A stretch of 47,708 nt of DNA from Pseudoalteromonas denitrificans DSM 6059 (GTDB lineage: Bacteria > Pseudomonadota > Gammaproteobacteria > Enterobacterales > Alteromonadaceae). The position numbers and the translations under genes were made by a program. The notes below the pieces were generated by a model. The model did no database searches, was not told the origin of the DNA, and saw nothing but the letters and a program-made list of their open reading frames with translations. The DNA is taken from NCBI RefSeq assembly GCF_900112265.1, contig NZ_FOLO01000044.1, forward strand, positions 1 to 47,708, written 5' to 3'. This document shows positions 17,803 to 26,198 of the stretch, piece by piece (the first letter of the stretch is position 1; every line of letters starts with the position of its first letter).

Positions 17803-18540
17803 ATGCAAAATTACCAAGCAAATATACACACGCTAAAAGAGAAAGTGATTTTAGTTACTGGTGCAGGTGATGGCATAGGCCGTGTTGCCGCTATTAACTT
17901 CGCAAAACATGGTGCAACAGTTATTTTGTTAGGTAAAACAGTTGATAAACTTGAATGTGTGTATGATGAAATTGTAGCTCTAGGTGGAGCAAAACCAGCA
18001 ATTGTACCGCTTGATTTACAAGGTGCAAGCAAACAAAATTACCGTGATTTAGCTTCGACCATTGAAAATGAGTTTGGCCGATTAGATGGCCTATTAAATA
18101 ATGCTGGAATACTTGGCTCTTTAGGTCCGCTTGAGTTTTTTTGTGTTTCTACTTTTGAAAAAATTATGAAAGTAAATGTAACCGCACAAGCCGTGCTTAC
18201 AAAATATATGTTTCCTATTCTACGTAAATCTGACAATGCCTCTGTTATTTTTACCTCTTCGAGTGTTGGTCGTAAAGGTCGTGCGCATTGGGGGGCTTAT
18301 GCAATATCTAAATTTGCAGTCGAAGGTATGATGCAAACATGGGCTGATGAAGTTGAAAAAACAAATATCCGTGTAAACTGTATTAACCCAGGTGCAACTC
18401 TAACAAAAATGAGAGACTCAGCTTACCCTGGTGAAGATAAAACAACTTTAGCGACTCCTGAATCTTTAATGCCAACTTACCTTTATATGATGAGCGATGA
18501 TTCGGTTGATAAAAATGGTCAATCTGTAGACGCGCAATAG
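17803..18540 (+). CDS. yciK: YciK-type short-chain dehydrogenase/reductase
   Basis: This 245-residue SDR oxidoreductase (E. coli YciK 252) has the nucleotide-binding TGAGDGIGR motif at about residues 20-28, the NNAG motif (LLNNAGILG), and the catalytic set Ser-Tyr-Lys (SSSVGRKGRAHWGAYAISK). The family uses NAD(P)H; the physiological substrate of YciK is not established. The ATG at 17803 has AAGGA seven bases upstream. It sits next to rluB (convergent here), and further along sohB and topA, as in enterics. It ends before a strong shared terminator and is probably monocistronic. Confidence 0.92.
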   Translation: MQNYQANIHTLKEKVILVTGAGDGIGRVAAINFAKHGATVILLGKTVDKLECVYDEIVALGGAKPAIVPLDLQGASKQNYRDLASTIENEFGRLDGLLNNAGILGSLGPLEFFCVSTFEKIMKVNVTAQAVLTKYMFPILRKSDNASVIFTSSSVGRKGRAHWGAYAISKFAVEGMMQTWADEVEKTNIRVNCINPGATLTKMRDSAYPGEDKTTLATPESLMPTYLYMMSDDSVDKNGQSVDAQ

Positions 18541-18580
18541 TTTTTAAAACCCTACTTTAATCTAAAGTCAAAACACAATT

Positions 18581-18615
18581 AAAAAGCCCATATCATAAAA
18601 TGATATGGGCTTTTT
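18581..18615. terminator. Bidirectional terminator between yciK and rluB
   Basis: A perfect 15-bp stem with loop TAAAA (18596-18600), core GCCCATATCA / TGATATGGGC, with flanking A5 and T5 tracts as part of the stem. It lies between convergent genes and can end both transcripts. Confidence 0.9.
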
Positions 18616-18643
18616 AATTAATGCACTTAAAGCAATATATTTT

Positions 18644-19531
18644 CTATTTTTTCCTGTTTTTTTGCACTTGTTTTGTACGTGTTTGGTGCTTTTTAACCGA
18701 TTTACGTATACGCTGATTTTTAGCACGTTTTTCACTACGCTTTTCTGGCATAACAGATAATTTAGTTTCAGTTTCACTTGGTAATTGAACAGACTTTCTA
18801 AAATAATTTACATCAGATAATGCAAGCTCTTCCCAACCACCTTGTGGTAATTTAGGATTAAGCACTAAACTGCCATAGCGTACACGTATTAAACGTGATA
18901 CATCGACACCTTGAGATTGCCATAGGCGACGTACTTCACGGTTACGCCCTTCTGTTAATAATACATTATACCAACGGTTAATACCCTCTCCCGGGCGAGG
19001 CGTAATTTTTAAAAATTTGGCCATACCATCATCAAGTTCAACACCTGAAGTTAACGTTTTTAATGTGCTCGTGTCTACTTCACCAAAAACACGCACTGCA
19101 TATTCACGTTCAATCTCATAACTTGGGCGCATTAAACGATTAGCTAACTCACCATCATTAGTAAAGAGTAACAATCCAGACGTATTAACATCCAATCTAC
19201 CTACTGCAATCCAACGTTCACCATCTAGTCTTGGCAAACGATCAAAAACAGTGGGTCTACCTTCAGGGTCTTTACGTGTACATAACTCACCTTCAGGTTT
19301 GTTATACATCAATACACGGCAAATACGATCTTCTGCTGCTTCAATTTTGACTGTATGGCCATCAAGTCTAATTTGCTGATGAGGCCCAACACGGTCACCT
19401 AATCTTGAAACTTTGCCATCAACACTAACTCTGCCAGCATCAATCACCTTTTCCATTTCACGGCGAGATCCTTTGCCTGCTCGGGCTAATACTTTTTGTA
19501 ATTTTTCATCACTTACAATTGATTCACTCAT
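18644..19531 (-). CDS. rluB: 23S rRNA pseudouridine(2605) synthase RluB
   Basis: The protein has 295 residues: an N-terminal S4 RNA-binding domain (about 8-65, EKLQKVLARAGKGSRREME) and an RsuA-type pseudouridine synthase domain with the catalytic Asp114 in GRLDVNTSGLLLF and the later RPGEGINRWYNV and GRNREVRRLW motifs. The basic C-terminal tail (about 265-295, rich in K/R/Q) is typical of RluB rather than RsuA. RluB isomerises U2605 in the peptidyl-transferase region of 23S rRNA; that is family knowledge. It is the last gene of the likely rnm-yciO-scpA-scpB-rluB operon, 84 bases after scpB. The start is ATG at 19531. Confidence 0.93.
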   Translation of the reverse strand: MSESIVSDEKLQKVLARAGKGSRREMEKVIDAGRVSVDGKVSRLGDRVGPHQQIRLDGHTVKIEAAEDRICRVLMYNKPEGELCTRKDPEGRPTVFDRLPRLDGERWIAVGRLDVNTSGLLLFTNDGELANRLMRPSYEIEREYAVRVFGEVDTSTLKTLTSGVELDDGMAKFLKITPRPGEGINRWYNVLLTEGRNREVRRLWQSQGVDVSRLIRVRYGSLVLNPKLPQGGWEELALSDVNYFRKSVQLPSETETKLSVMPEKRSEKRAKNQRIRKSVKKHQTRTKQVQKNRKK

Positions 19532-19615
19532 TTACATTCACTCTTTGCTTAATAGGCTTTAAACCTATTAGTTGTATCTTCTCAGATAGATTTATATGCC
19601 GTCATTATAACAAAT

Positions 19616-20185
19616 TTATAATGACGATATCATTTGATTTATTTTACTTCCCTGCAAATCAGGTAAAGGGGGTAAACTATCTAAACCCGCTAAAGAAAAA
19701 TAATCTAAAAAATCTTTTGTAGTGGCATACAACGCTGGACGCCCAGGCACTTCTTTATGGCCAACGGCTTTTATCCAATGCCTTTCTAATAATGATTTTA
19801 TAATATGACTACTAACAGCCACACCTCTTACTTGCTCTATTTCCCCACGAGTAATGGGTTGTCTATATGCGATTAAGCTTAGCGTTTCCAATAGTGCTCT
19901 TGAATACTTTGGTGTTTTATCTTGAAATAGTTTACTTAACCAAGGGCTTAAATTTTTGCTTGCTTGAAACCTATAGCCTGATCCCACCTCAACAAGTTGT
20001 ATGCCTCTTGTTGAATAATGAGCTTCAATGATCTCCAAACACTGCTTAATACGCTTAAGTGAAACATTAAACTCATCTAAAACAGTTTCTTTTAATATCA
20101 TTCTTGATAAAGGTTTTCCTGCAACAAATATAGCAGCTTCAATAATTTCGACCAATTTCTCATCAGAAATCTGTTTATCTCCCAC
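19616..20185 (-). CDS. scpB: Segregation and condensation protein ScpB
   Basis: This 189-residue protein has two winged-helix domains characteristic of ScpB, with the conserved LSLIAYRQPITRGEIEQVRGV motif split across about residues 105-125 and GRPALYATTKDFLDYF near the C terminus. ScpB dimers bind ScpA, and with SMC form a DNA-loop-extruding condensin. The start is a GTG at 20185. An in-frame ATG does not appear until later in the sequence, which would remove conserved residues. It lies 74 bases downstream of scpA on the same strand. Gammaproteobacteria with ScpAB usually also use MukBEF or SMC elsewhere in the genome; no SMC gene lies in this window. Confidence 0.93.
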   Translation of the reverse strand: MGDKQISDEKLVEIIEAAIFVAGKPLSRMILKETVLDEFNVSLKRIKQCLEIIEAHYSTRGIQLVEVGSGYRFQASKNLSPWLSKLFQDKTPKYSRALLETLSLIAYRQPITRGEIEQVRGVAVSSHIIKSLLERHWIKAVGHKEVPGRPALYATTKDFLDYFSLAGLDSLPPLPDLQGSKINQMISSL

Positions 20186-20259
20186 TAAAACACGCCTATT
20201 TATTACAAAAATATTAGCGCGGTATTATGGCCTAATTTATTGCAATAATCGAAGGTTAT

Positions 20260-21057
20260 TTATCTAACAAGTTGAACATGTATTTGCATCGTGGGACTAG
20301 ATTGCAAACATTCAATTAATTGCTCTTTTATCAACTCTAATATGGCAATAAACGTCACAACTACGCCTCCTCGCCCTTCATTTAATAGAAAAAGTTGCGT
20401 AAACTCGACAAATCCAGTTGCACTGTTTAATTGCTGTAATATTTTACTCATACGCTCACGCGTTGATAATGTTTCAGGGGAAATATGATGATGCGTATAA
20501 TTTTTAGCCCTTGCCATGATATCTCCTAAAGCTAATAAAATATCTTTCATATCTACGTTCGGCATAAGAGATTCTGGCACTGTTTTCTCCCCTAAAAGTG
20601 CATTTGCAACAAAAATATCTCTCTGCACTCTTGGGATTTTATCTAAATTTTCAGATGCCGTTTTAAATTGTTCATATTCTTGCAAACGTTTGATTAATTC
20701 AACGCGAGGATCTGCTTCTTGCTCTTCTAGCTCTTTATGAACAGGTAGTAATAATCGAGATTTAATTTGTGTTAACAAGGCCGCCATCACCAAGTATTCC
20801 GCTGCTAACTCTAACTTTAAATCTTTCATCAACTCAACATATGATACATATTGCTTAGTAATTGTATGAACTGATAATTCTAGAATATCTAATTTATGTT
20901 TTTTGATTAAATAAAGTAATAAATCTAGTGGCCCTTCAAAAGTTTCTAAAATAACTTCCAGTGCATCAGGAGGAATATATAAATCAGCTGGTTTTTCTAC
21001 CATAGCTTTACCATGTAAAAAAGCTAATGGTAATTTTTCTTCAAGCTCTGAGTTCAC
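20260..21057 (-). CDS. scpA: Segregation and condensation protein ScpA
   Basis: The 265-residue kleisin has the hallmark FEGPLDLLLYLIKKHKLDI segment at about residues 40-58 and the conserved YLVMAALLTQIKSRLLLP helix that contacts ScpB. It bridges SMC heads. The start is GTG at 21057, whose last bases overlap the yciO stop (GTGA, 4-base overlap), which implies translational coupling. An internal ATG at residue 19 would still leave the kleisin domain, but the upstream LPLAFLHG segment is conserved in relatives, so the GTG is preferred. Placement between yciO and scpB is typical of marine gammaproteobacteria and absent from E. coli. Confidence 0.93.
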   Translation of the reverse strand: MNSELEEKLPLAFLHGKAMVEKPADLYIPPDALEVILETFEGPLDLLLYLIKKHKLDILELSVHTITKQYVSYVELMKDLKLELAAEYLVMAALLTQIKSRLLLPVHKELEEQEADPRVELIKRLQEYEQFKTASENLDKIPRVQRDIFVANALLGEKTVPESLMPNVDMKDILLALGDIMARAKNYTHHHISPETLSTRERMSKILQQLNSATGFVEFTQLFLLNEGRGGVVVTFIAILELIKEQLIECLQSSPTMQIHVQLVR

Positions 21058-21674
21058 TCAAAAACACTCACATCACCTGAGCCTTCCCGAATGATATTCA
21101 CTTCACCTTCAGAGAAATCGACCACGCTTGTAGCATGTTCAGATAGGAATCCACCATGAATAATTAAATCAACGTGTTTTTCTAATTTAGAACGAATTTC
21201 TTCAGGATCAGATTCAGTATGTTCTTGGCCTGGTAAAATTAATGAACAAGACATTAATGGTTCACCCAACTCTTCTAATAGCGCCAATGTAATAATACAG
21301 TCCGGTACACGTATACCAATTGTTTTTTTCTTATCATTTAATAAACGTTTTGGCACTTCTTTAGTACCTTTGAAAATAAAGGTATAAGGGCCTGGGGTAT
21401 TATTTTTTATCACCCTAAACAGCTGATTATCAACTCTAGCGTAATTAGCAAGTTCAGATAAATCTCTGCACATCAAAGTAAAATTATGATGTTTTTCTAA
21501 CCCCCTTATTTTTTCAATACGTTCCATCGCTTTTTTATTACCTATTGAACACCCAATAGCGTACCCTGAGTCGGTAGGATAAATAATAACACCACCTTGA
21601 TGTATTATTTCTATTGCTTGGCGAACTAATCTTGCTTGTGGGTTTTCTGGATGTATATGAAAAAACTGACTCAT
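21054..21674 (-). CDS. yciO: YciO, Sua5/YrdC/YciO family protein
   Basis: This 206-residue protein matches YciO with the YrdC-fold signature: GGVIIYPTDSGYAIGCS near residue 30, KKTIGIRVPD, and the C-terminal HGGFLSEHATSVVDFS. Relatives TsaC/Sua5 make threonylcarbamoyl-AMP for t6A37 of tRNA. YciO itself has a related fold and is less well defined. The ATG at 21674 has AAGGA five bases upstream. It overlaps scpA by four bases and follows rnm by 53 bases, consistent with one operon. The same neighbour (rnm/yciV) is next to yciO in E. coli. Confidence 0.9.
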   Translation of the reverse strand: MSQFFHIHPENPQARLVRQAIEIIHQGGVIIYPTDSGYAIGCSIGNKKAMERIEKIRGLEKHHNFTLMCRDLSELANYARVDNQLFRVIKNNTPGPYTFIFKGTKEVPKRLLNDKKKTIGIRVPDCIITLALLEELGEPLMSCSLILPGQEHTESDPEEIRSKLEKHVDLIIHGGFLSEHATSVVDFSEGEVNIIREGSGDVSVFE

Positions 21675-21727
21675 AATATTCCTTATTATTTGTTAGTAAA
21701 GTGCTAAACAATCTAAAATTATCACTA

Positions 21728-22561
21728 TTATATAGCCCAATTTTGCCAAACTGGCGTACAATCTTTAGGTAAATATAGGTTTTTCCCCAACTCTAACCAA
21801 GTCATTGGAAAATGAAAATCAGAACCCTGAGAACATAAAAGGTCATATTCACGACTTAACGCGCCAAGAAATTGCCGTTCGGTAGGTGCTTGTTGAGGTT
21901 GAGCAACTTCCATTGCGTCACCCCCATCAGCTTTAAAGTCTATCAATAATTGCCTTAACCATTTATTAGACATTTTATAACGCGCAGGGTGCGCAATAAC
22001 TGCTTGCCCACCAGCCCCTTGTATTGCTTCAATGGCGGTTTTCATGTCACACCAAGTGCTTGGCGTATATCCAGTTTTCCCTCTTGCTAAATACTTTTTA
22101 AATACGCCTTGTATATTTTTAGCATGACCTAAATTGACTAGATGCTGTGCAAAATGCGCTCGTGTAATATGTGCCTCACCTGCCAGCGTTTTTGCACCTA
22201 TATATGCGTCTACAATACCAGATTTTTCAAGCCGGCGACCAATTTCAACTGCTCGCTCATCTCGTTTTTGCTTTTGCGCTGAAACTAAATTTTGTAGTAT
22301 CTCTGATTGAGGCTCAAAATTTAAACCAACTATATGAATTTCAAAACTATGCCAACGAGTTGAAATTTCTATACCATTAATTAATTGAATATTCAGATTA
22401 TTATCTTTTATATAACTATGCGCAGTTGGTAAAGCATCTAAAGTATCGTGATCTGTGATCGCAAATACATCAATCTTTTTTTCAACAGCCCTATCTAATA
22501 ATTCTTCAGGAGATAATCGACCATCTGAACATGTGGTATGGCTATGTAAATCGTACTTCAT
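21728..22561 (-). CDS. rnm: PHP-domain 5'-3' exoribonuclease RNase AM (YciV/TrpH)
   Basis: This 277-residue protein starts with the PHP metal site MKYDLHSHTTCSDG (HSHTTCSDGRLSPEEL) and continues with FAITDHDTLDA, GIEIST, AHPARY and the C-terminal GSDFHFP, the full set of His/Asp metal ligands of the YciV/TrpH family. In E. coli the protein, called YciV or RNase AM, trims 5' ends of rRNAs and degrades oligonucleotides. It is divergent from the trp operon, as in E. coli. No strong Shine-Dalgarno precedes ATG 22561. It is the first gene of the likely operon through rluB. Confidence 0.92.
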   Translation of the reverse strand: MKYDLHSHTTCSDGRLSPEELLDRAVEKKIDVFAITDHDTLDALPTAHSYIKDNNLNIQLINGIEISTRWHSFEIHIVGLNFEPQSEILQNLVSAQKQKRDERAVEIGRRLEKSGIVDAYIGAKTLAGEAHITRAHFAQHLVNLGHAKNIQGVFKKYLARGKTGYTPSTWCDMKTAIEAIQGAGGQAVIAHPARYKMSNKWLRQLLIDFKADGGDAMEVAQPQQAPTERQFLGALSREYDLLCSQGSDFHFPMTWLELGKNLYLPKDCTPVWQNWAI

Positions 22562-22718
22562 TTTAATGACTTTGTTATTAATGCCATATTTGGCGAGATA
22601 TTATAAGTAAAGTATATCAATACACACACAATAAAACGAACAAGTCTCAAATTTAATATCTTTTATAACAATATCCAACTTGATTAAAAAAATAATTATA
22701 AGAGTTAAGATAAAATTC

Positions 22719-22748
22719 TTGACAAAAACATACCGTTTAAGCTCTACT
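22719..22748 (+). promoter_or_regulatory. Candidate trp operon promoter
   Basis: A perfect -35 TTGACA (22719-22724) is followed, at an 18-base spacer, by TCTACT (22743-22748), which matches four of six positions of TATAAT. Transcription would start near 22755-22760, about 20 bases before trpL. The -10 lies inside a palindrome (next entry), so it could be repressor controlled. Confidence 0.6.
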
Positions 22749-22754
22749 AGAGCT
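22740..22754. promoter_or_regulatory. Palindrome over the trp -10, candidate operator
   Basis: AGCTCTACTAGAGCT has perfect 7-base arms about a central C and overlaps the predicted -10 and start region. E. coli TrpR sites contain a CTAG-centred palindrome at this place. The CTAG element is present here but the rest of the consensus does not match well, so the protein that binds, if any, is uncertain. A second small palindrome CTTAAATTAAG follows at 22756-22766. Confidence 0.4.
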
Positions 22755-22776
22755 ACTTAAATTAAGGTACATTTTA

Positions 22777-22842
22777 ATGATATATTCGGTTCATACATTT
22801 AAAGTAAATACACTAAATATTATTTGGTGGTGGCACTCGTAA
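22777..22842 (+). CDS. trpL: trp operon leader peptide with three consecutive Trp codons
   Basis: ATG at 22777 opens a 21-residue peptide, MIYSVHTFKVNTLNIIWWWHS, ending TAA at 22840-22842. The three TGG codons (22825-22833) sit just before the stop, exactly where a stalled ribosome would free the antiterminator. AAGG (22764-22767) lies nine bases upstream. Its position between a TTGACA promoter and a pair of terminators before trpE makes a leader peptide the only sensible reading. It was too short for the usual ORF cut-off. Confidence 0.92.
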   Translation: MIYSVHTFKVNTLNIIWWWHS

Positions 22843-22935
22843 TTTACGGGTGATGAACTGTTGTACCAAACAGATTCTAAGACCCGCAGTTCGCGGGTTT
22901 TTTTATGTCCAAACCCGCACTTTAAATGCGGGTTT
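22834..22935 (+). promoter_or_regulatory. trp attenuator with alternative pairings
   Basis: Four segments can pair. Segment 1:2 is CACTCGT (22834-22840) with ACGGGTG (22846-22852), one G-U. The antiterminator 2:3 is CGGGT (22847-22851) with ACCCG (22882-22886), with an inner CTGTT (22858-22862) / AACAG (22869-22873) stem. The terminator 3:4 is ACCCGC (22882-22887) with GCGGGT (22893-22898) followed by T7. Ribosome stalling at the Trp codons covers segment 1 and frees 2 to pair with 3, which blocks the terminator. This is classical transcription attenuation; pairings were found by hand. Confidence 0.85.
22882..22904 (+). terminator. First trp leader terminator (attenuator)
   Basis: ACCCGC, loop AGTTC, GCGGGT followed by a T7 run ending at 22904. 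It is the 3:4 hairpin of the trp leader. Confidence 0.85.
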
Positions 22936-22938
22936 TTT
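22911..22938 (+). terminator. Second trp leader terminator in tandem
   Basis: AAACCCGCA (22911-22919), loop CTTTAAA, TGCGGGTTT (22927-22935) then TTTG. It shares the ACCCGCA arm with the first terminator, so leader segment 2 could in principle pair with either one. Confidence 0.8.
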
Positions 22939-22978
22939 GTTTTCTAAATAAAATACAAAATATTAGGGGAATGAGGTT

Positions 22979-24562
22979 TTGATATTTATACATATAACAA
23001 AAGCGCCAGGTGAGGTTTCAAGTATCACTTTGGCCCGGGATTATATTCCAAGTCCATTATCGCTATACGCAAAATTAGACAAAAAAAACAGCTTGTTATT
23101 AGAGTCTGCTGAAGTTGACTCTAAAGATAGTGTGAAAAGCCTTATTTTAGTGGATGCCGCACTGAGAATTGAATGCAATGGCAGTCAGGTTAAGCTAATA
23201 GCTTTATCAAATAATGGCTTGCAATTACTGCCATATTTACAAGAAAAAGTACTTAACTGTGATACACGATTAATCGGGAATTCATTAATACTTACTTATC
23301 AGGCTTATAAAGCTAATTTAGATGAGTTTTCCCGTTTAAAAGCAGATAATGCATTTAGCGCACTGCGCCATTGCATCAACAATATAAAGTGCACCAGTGA
23401 TAATGCTTATTCATTATTTTTAGGCGGTGTTTTTGCCTATGATATGGTGGCAAATTTTGAACAATTACCACAAGTTAAAAATAAAGATAATACCTGTCCT
23501 GATTATGTTTTTTATCTTGCTGAAACATTAGTTATTATTGATCATCAAAAACAAACAACTGACTTAATTGGCAATGTTTTTAACGGCCCAGATGTTCACG
23601 CTAATTGTTTTGAAATTGGGCAAAAACTTGAAGATTTAAATCAATTATGTGAAGACATTACGCCTTATACGGGTGAGAAAGCCACATTTGATGCAACTCC
23701 TGAAGTTTGTGTTGATATTAGTGATGAGACATATTGTGAGCAGGTCTTAACACTTAAAAAAAACATAGTTGATGGTGATATCTTTCAGGTCGTGCCTTCG
23801 CGTAGTTTCAGCTTGCCCTGCCCAGATGCTTTATCTGCATACCAGCATTTAAAACAACAAAATCCAAGCCCTTACATGTTTTATATGAAAGATCAGGATT
23901 TTACTTTATTTGGTGCCTCACCTGAGTCGGCATTAAAATTTTGTGCACTAAGCCGCCAAGTTGAAGTTTATCCAATAGCCGGTACTCGCCCCCGCGGAAA
24001 AAATCCAGATGGCAGCATTAATCCAGACTTAGATAGCCGTATTGAGCTTAACTTACGAAATGACCAAAAAGAAAGAGCGGAACATTTAATGTTGGTCGAT
24101 TTAGCGCGTAATGATGTCGCACGTATTTCTATCGCAGGCACTCGCCACGTTAAAGAATTATTAAAGGTAGACCGATACTCTCAAGTTATGCATTTAGTCT
24201 CTCGTGTTGTAGGTCAACTAAAACCCGAACTAGACGCGCTACATGCTTATCAAGCTTGCATGAATATGGGCACATTAGTAGGCGCACCAAAAGTAAAAGC
24301 AGCGCAACTTGTCAGAGAAACAGAACAAAAACGCCGTGGCAGTTATGGGGGAGCTGTGGGCTACTTAACGGGTGATGGCACTATGGATACTTGCATAGTG
24401 ATCCGAAGTGCTTTTGTTAAAAATGACATTGCGTACGTACAGGCAGGTGCGGGTGTCGTACATGACTCAAACCCTCAAATGGAAGCTGATGAAACACGCG
24501 CTAAAGCGCAGGCTGTGCTTAAAGCCATTATTTCAAGCTACGGAGAGCAAACTCATGTCTAA
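22979..24562 (+). CDS. trpE: Anthranilate synthase component I
   Basis: The 527-residue chorismate-utilising subunit makes anthranilate from chorismate with ammonia supplied by TrpG. The N-terminal feedback motif LLES (about 40-43, in SLLLESAEVDSKD) is intact, so tryptophan inhibition is expected. The C-terminal catalytic core has PIAGTRPRGKN, LMLVDLARND and MGTLVGAPKVKA. The start is a TTG at 22979 with AGGGGA eight bases upstream. No in-frame ATG occurs in the first 100 residues, and a small ATG frame (22971-22982) ends on the TTG. The end overlaps trpG by eight bases. Regulation is by the upstream attenuator. Confidence 0.95.
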   Translation: MIFIHITKAPGEVSSITLARDYIPSPLSLYAKLDKKNSLLLESAEVDSKDSVKSLILVDAALRIECNGSQVKLIALSNNGLQLLPYLQEKVLNCDTRLIGNSLILTYQAYKANLDEFSRLKADNAFSALRHCINNIKCTSDNAYSLFLGGVFAYDMVANFEQLPQVKNKDNTCPDYVFYLAETLVIIDHQKQTTDLIGNVFNGPDVHANCFEIGQKLEDLNQLCEDITPYTGEKATFDATPEVCVDISDETYCEQVLTLKKNIVDGDIFQVVPSRSFSLPCPDALSAYQHLKQQNPSPYMFYMKDQDFTLFGASPESALKFCALSRQVEVYPIAGTRPRGKNPDGSINPDLDSRIELNLRNDQKERAEHLMLVDLARNDVARISIAGTRHVKELLKVDRYSQVMHLVSRVVGQLKPELDALHAYQACMNMGTLVGAPKVKAAQLVRETEQKRRGSYGGAVGYLTGDGTMDTCIVIRSAFVKNDIAYVQAGAGVVHDSNPQMEADETRAKAQAVLKAIISSYGEQTHV

Positions 24563-25178
24563 GCAAACTCATTATAAAATTTATTTTTTAGATAACTTTG
24601 ATTCTTTTAGTTATAACTTGGTTGATGAATTTGAACAGATGGGCGTTGAATTAGTTGTTTATCGTAACAACTTAAATGCTCAGTCGATATATGAAAAAAT
24701 GTTAGCTGAAACTCAACCCATTATCTTAGTCCTTTCACCTGGTCCAGGCACACCAAAAAGTGCAGGCTGTTTAATGGCTTTAACTGAACTGTGCAAAGGT
24801 AGATTTCCAATATTAGGTATATGTTTAGGTCATCAGGCTCTCATTCAAAGTTATGGTGGTACGGTCGGCCATGCAGGTGAAACAGTCCATGGTAAATCAT
24901 CCGATATACAACTCAAAAAACATATTATTTTTGAAGGTTTAGGTAATAATATGCCTGTCGCACGATATCATTCATTAATGGCAACCAAAGTACCTGAAGA
25001 TTTGTTTATTATTGCCCATTATAAAGATATTCCAATGGCAATTTTAAATGAAGAAGACAAAATATTAGGCTTCCAATTTCACCCTGAGTCAATTTTAACC
25101 CCCGATGGCGCACAACTATTAAAACAAAGTTTAGCGTTTTTAAGTGATACTAAAAATTCAGAAGGAATTGAAAAATGA
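24555..25178 (+). CDS. trpG: Anthranilate synthase component II (glutamine amidotransferase)
   Basis: This 207-residue class I glutamine amidotransferase supplies ammonia to TrpE. The nucleophile Cys90 (ILGICLGHQAL) and the His/Glu pair (FQFHPESIL) are present, plus the SPGPGTP loop. The ATG at 24555 overlaps the last eight bases of trpE. A longer frame upstream is only a shadow of trpE. TrpG is a free protein here, not fused to trpD as in E. coli. It overlaps trpD by four bases (ATGA). Confidence 0.95.
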   Translation: MSKQTHYKIYFLDNFDSFSYNLVDEFEQMGVELVVYRNNLNAQSIYEKMLAETQPIILVLSPGPGTPKSAGCLMALTELCKGRFPILGICLGHQALIQSYGGTVGHAGETVHGKSSDIQLKKHIIFEGLGNNMPVARYHSLMATKVPEDLFIIAHYKDIPMAILNEEDKILGFQFHPESILTPDGAQLLKQSLAFLSDTKNSEGIEK

Positions 25179-26197
25179 AAGAAATACTCGATATATTAAT
25201 AGCACAAAATGATTTAGACCTATCACAATCAAAGCAATTATTTAGTAATGTGATGCAAGGTAAACTCAGTGAAATTGAACTGACGGCAGCATTAATTGCA
25301 CTTAAAATTAAAGGCGAAACAGCTTCGGAAATTGCAGGTGCTGCAGCCGCTATGCGTAATCATGCAACTCCTTTTAATACGTCACTTGAAATTACCGCCG
25401 ATAGCTGCGGTACAGGGGGGGATGGTTCAAATACCATAAATGTATCTACAACGGCTGCAATTGTTGCTGCAGCCTGTGGCATTAGTATGGTTAAACATGG
25501 CAATAAAAGCGTTTCTAGTAACTCAGGCTCGGCCGATTTACTTATCGCTCTTGGCATCAACGTCAATATGCCTGTAGCGCTTGCTCAAGAATGCTTAATA
25601 CAAACCGGCTTTACATTTTTGTTTGCGCCAAATTACCATACAGGTGTGAAACATGCGATGCCTGTTCGTACTCAATTAAAAACACGTACCTTATTTAATA
25701 TATTAGGTCCTCTGGCAAACCCTGCGGCGCCAAAGGTGCAATTACTAGGTGTATATGACCCTGAACTTTGCCTACCTATGGCACAAACTCTAAAAATGCT
25801 TGGCACACAGCGAGCATTAGTTGTGCATGGCTCTGGCACAGATGAAATTGCATTACATGGTACAACTAAAGTGATTGAGTTAAATAATGGTGAAATAAGT
25901 GATTATACTTTAGCGCCCTGTGATTTTGGCCTAGCGGAATATCCGCTTGAAGCCATTGAAGGTAAAGGACCTGAATACAATGCAAAGGCTACTTTAGCTA
26001 TTTTAAAAGGTGAAGGGAAACCAGCTCATAATGCAGCCATTATCGCCAATGTTGCCGCTTTATTATATCTTACCAATAAAGCAGACAGCTTTGAACAGGG
26101 TGCCAAAATTGTTGCCGATATACTAGCATCTGGCCAAACGATAAATACGCTGAATAATATAATTAAAGTCAGCAATAAAAATGTTGCAGAGGTTTAA
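25175..26197 (+). CDS. trpD: Anthranilate phosphoribosyltransferase
   Basis: The 340-residue enzyme transfers phosphoribose from PRPP to anthranilate. It has the PRPP-binding GTGGDGSNTINVSTTAA motif at about residues 79-95 and the KHGNKSVSSNSGSADLL motif at 107-123. ATG 25175 overlaps the trpG stop (ATGA). A G7 run falls in the GTGGDG codons (25416-25422). The protein is the usual length for a monofunctional TrpD. It ends one base before trpCF, whose ribosome site lies inside the end of trpD. Confidence 0.95.
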   Translation: MKEILDILIAQNDLDLSQSKQLFSNVMQGKLSEIELTAALIALKIKGETASEIAGAAAAMRNHATPFNTSLEITADSCGTGGDGSNTINVSTTAAIVAAACGISMVKHGNKSVSSNSGSADLLIALGINVNMPVALAQECLIQTGFTFLFAPNYHTGVKHAMPVRTQLKTRTLFNILGPLANPAAPKVQLLGVYDPELCLPMAQTLKMLGTQRALVVHGSGTDEIALHGTTKVIELNNGEISDYTLAPCDFGLAEYPLEAIEGKGPEYNAKATLAILKGEGKPAHNAAIIANVAALLYLTNKADSFEQGAKIVADILASGQTINTLNNIIKVSNKNVAEV

Positions 26198-26198
26198 A

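Noticed and set aside
24408..24554. Extended N-terminus for trpG
   Set aside because: It runs through the trpE coding region in another frame; the ATG at 24555 gives the standard TrpG N-terminus.
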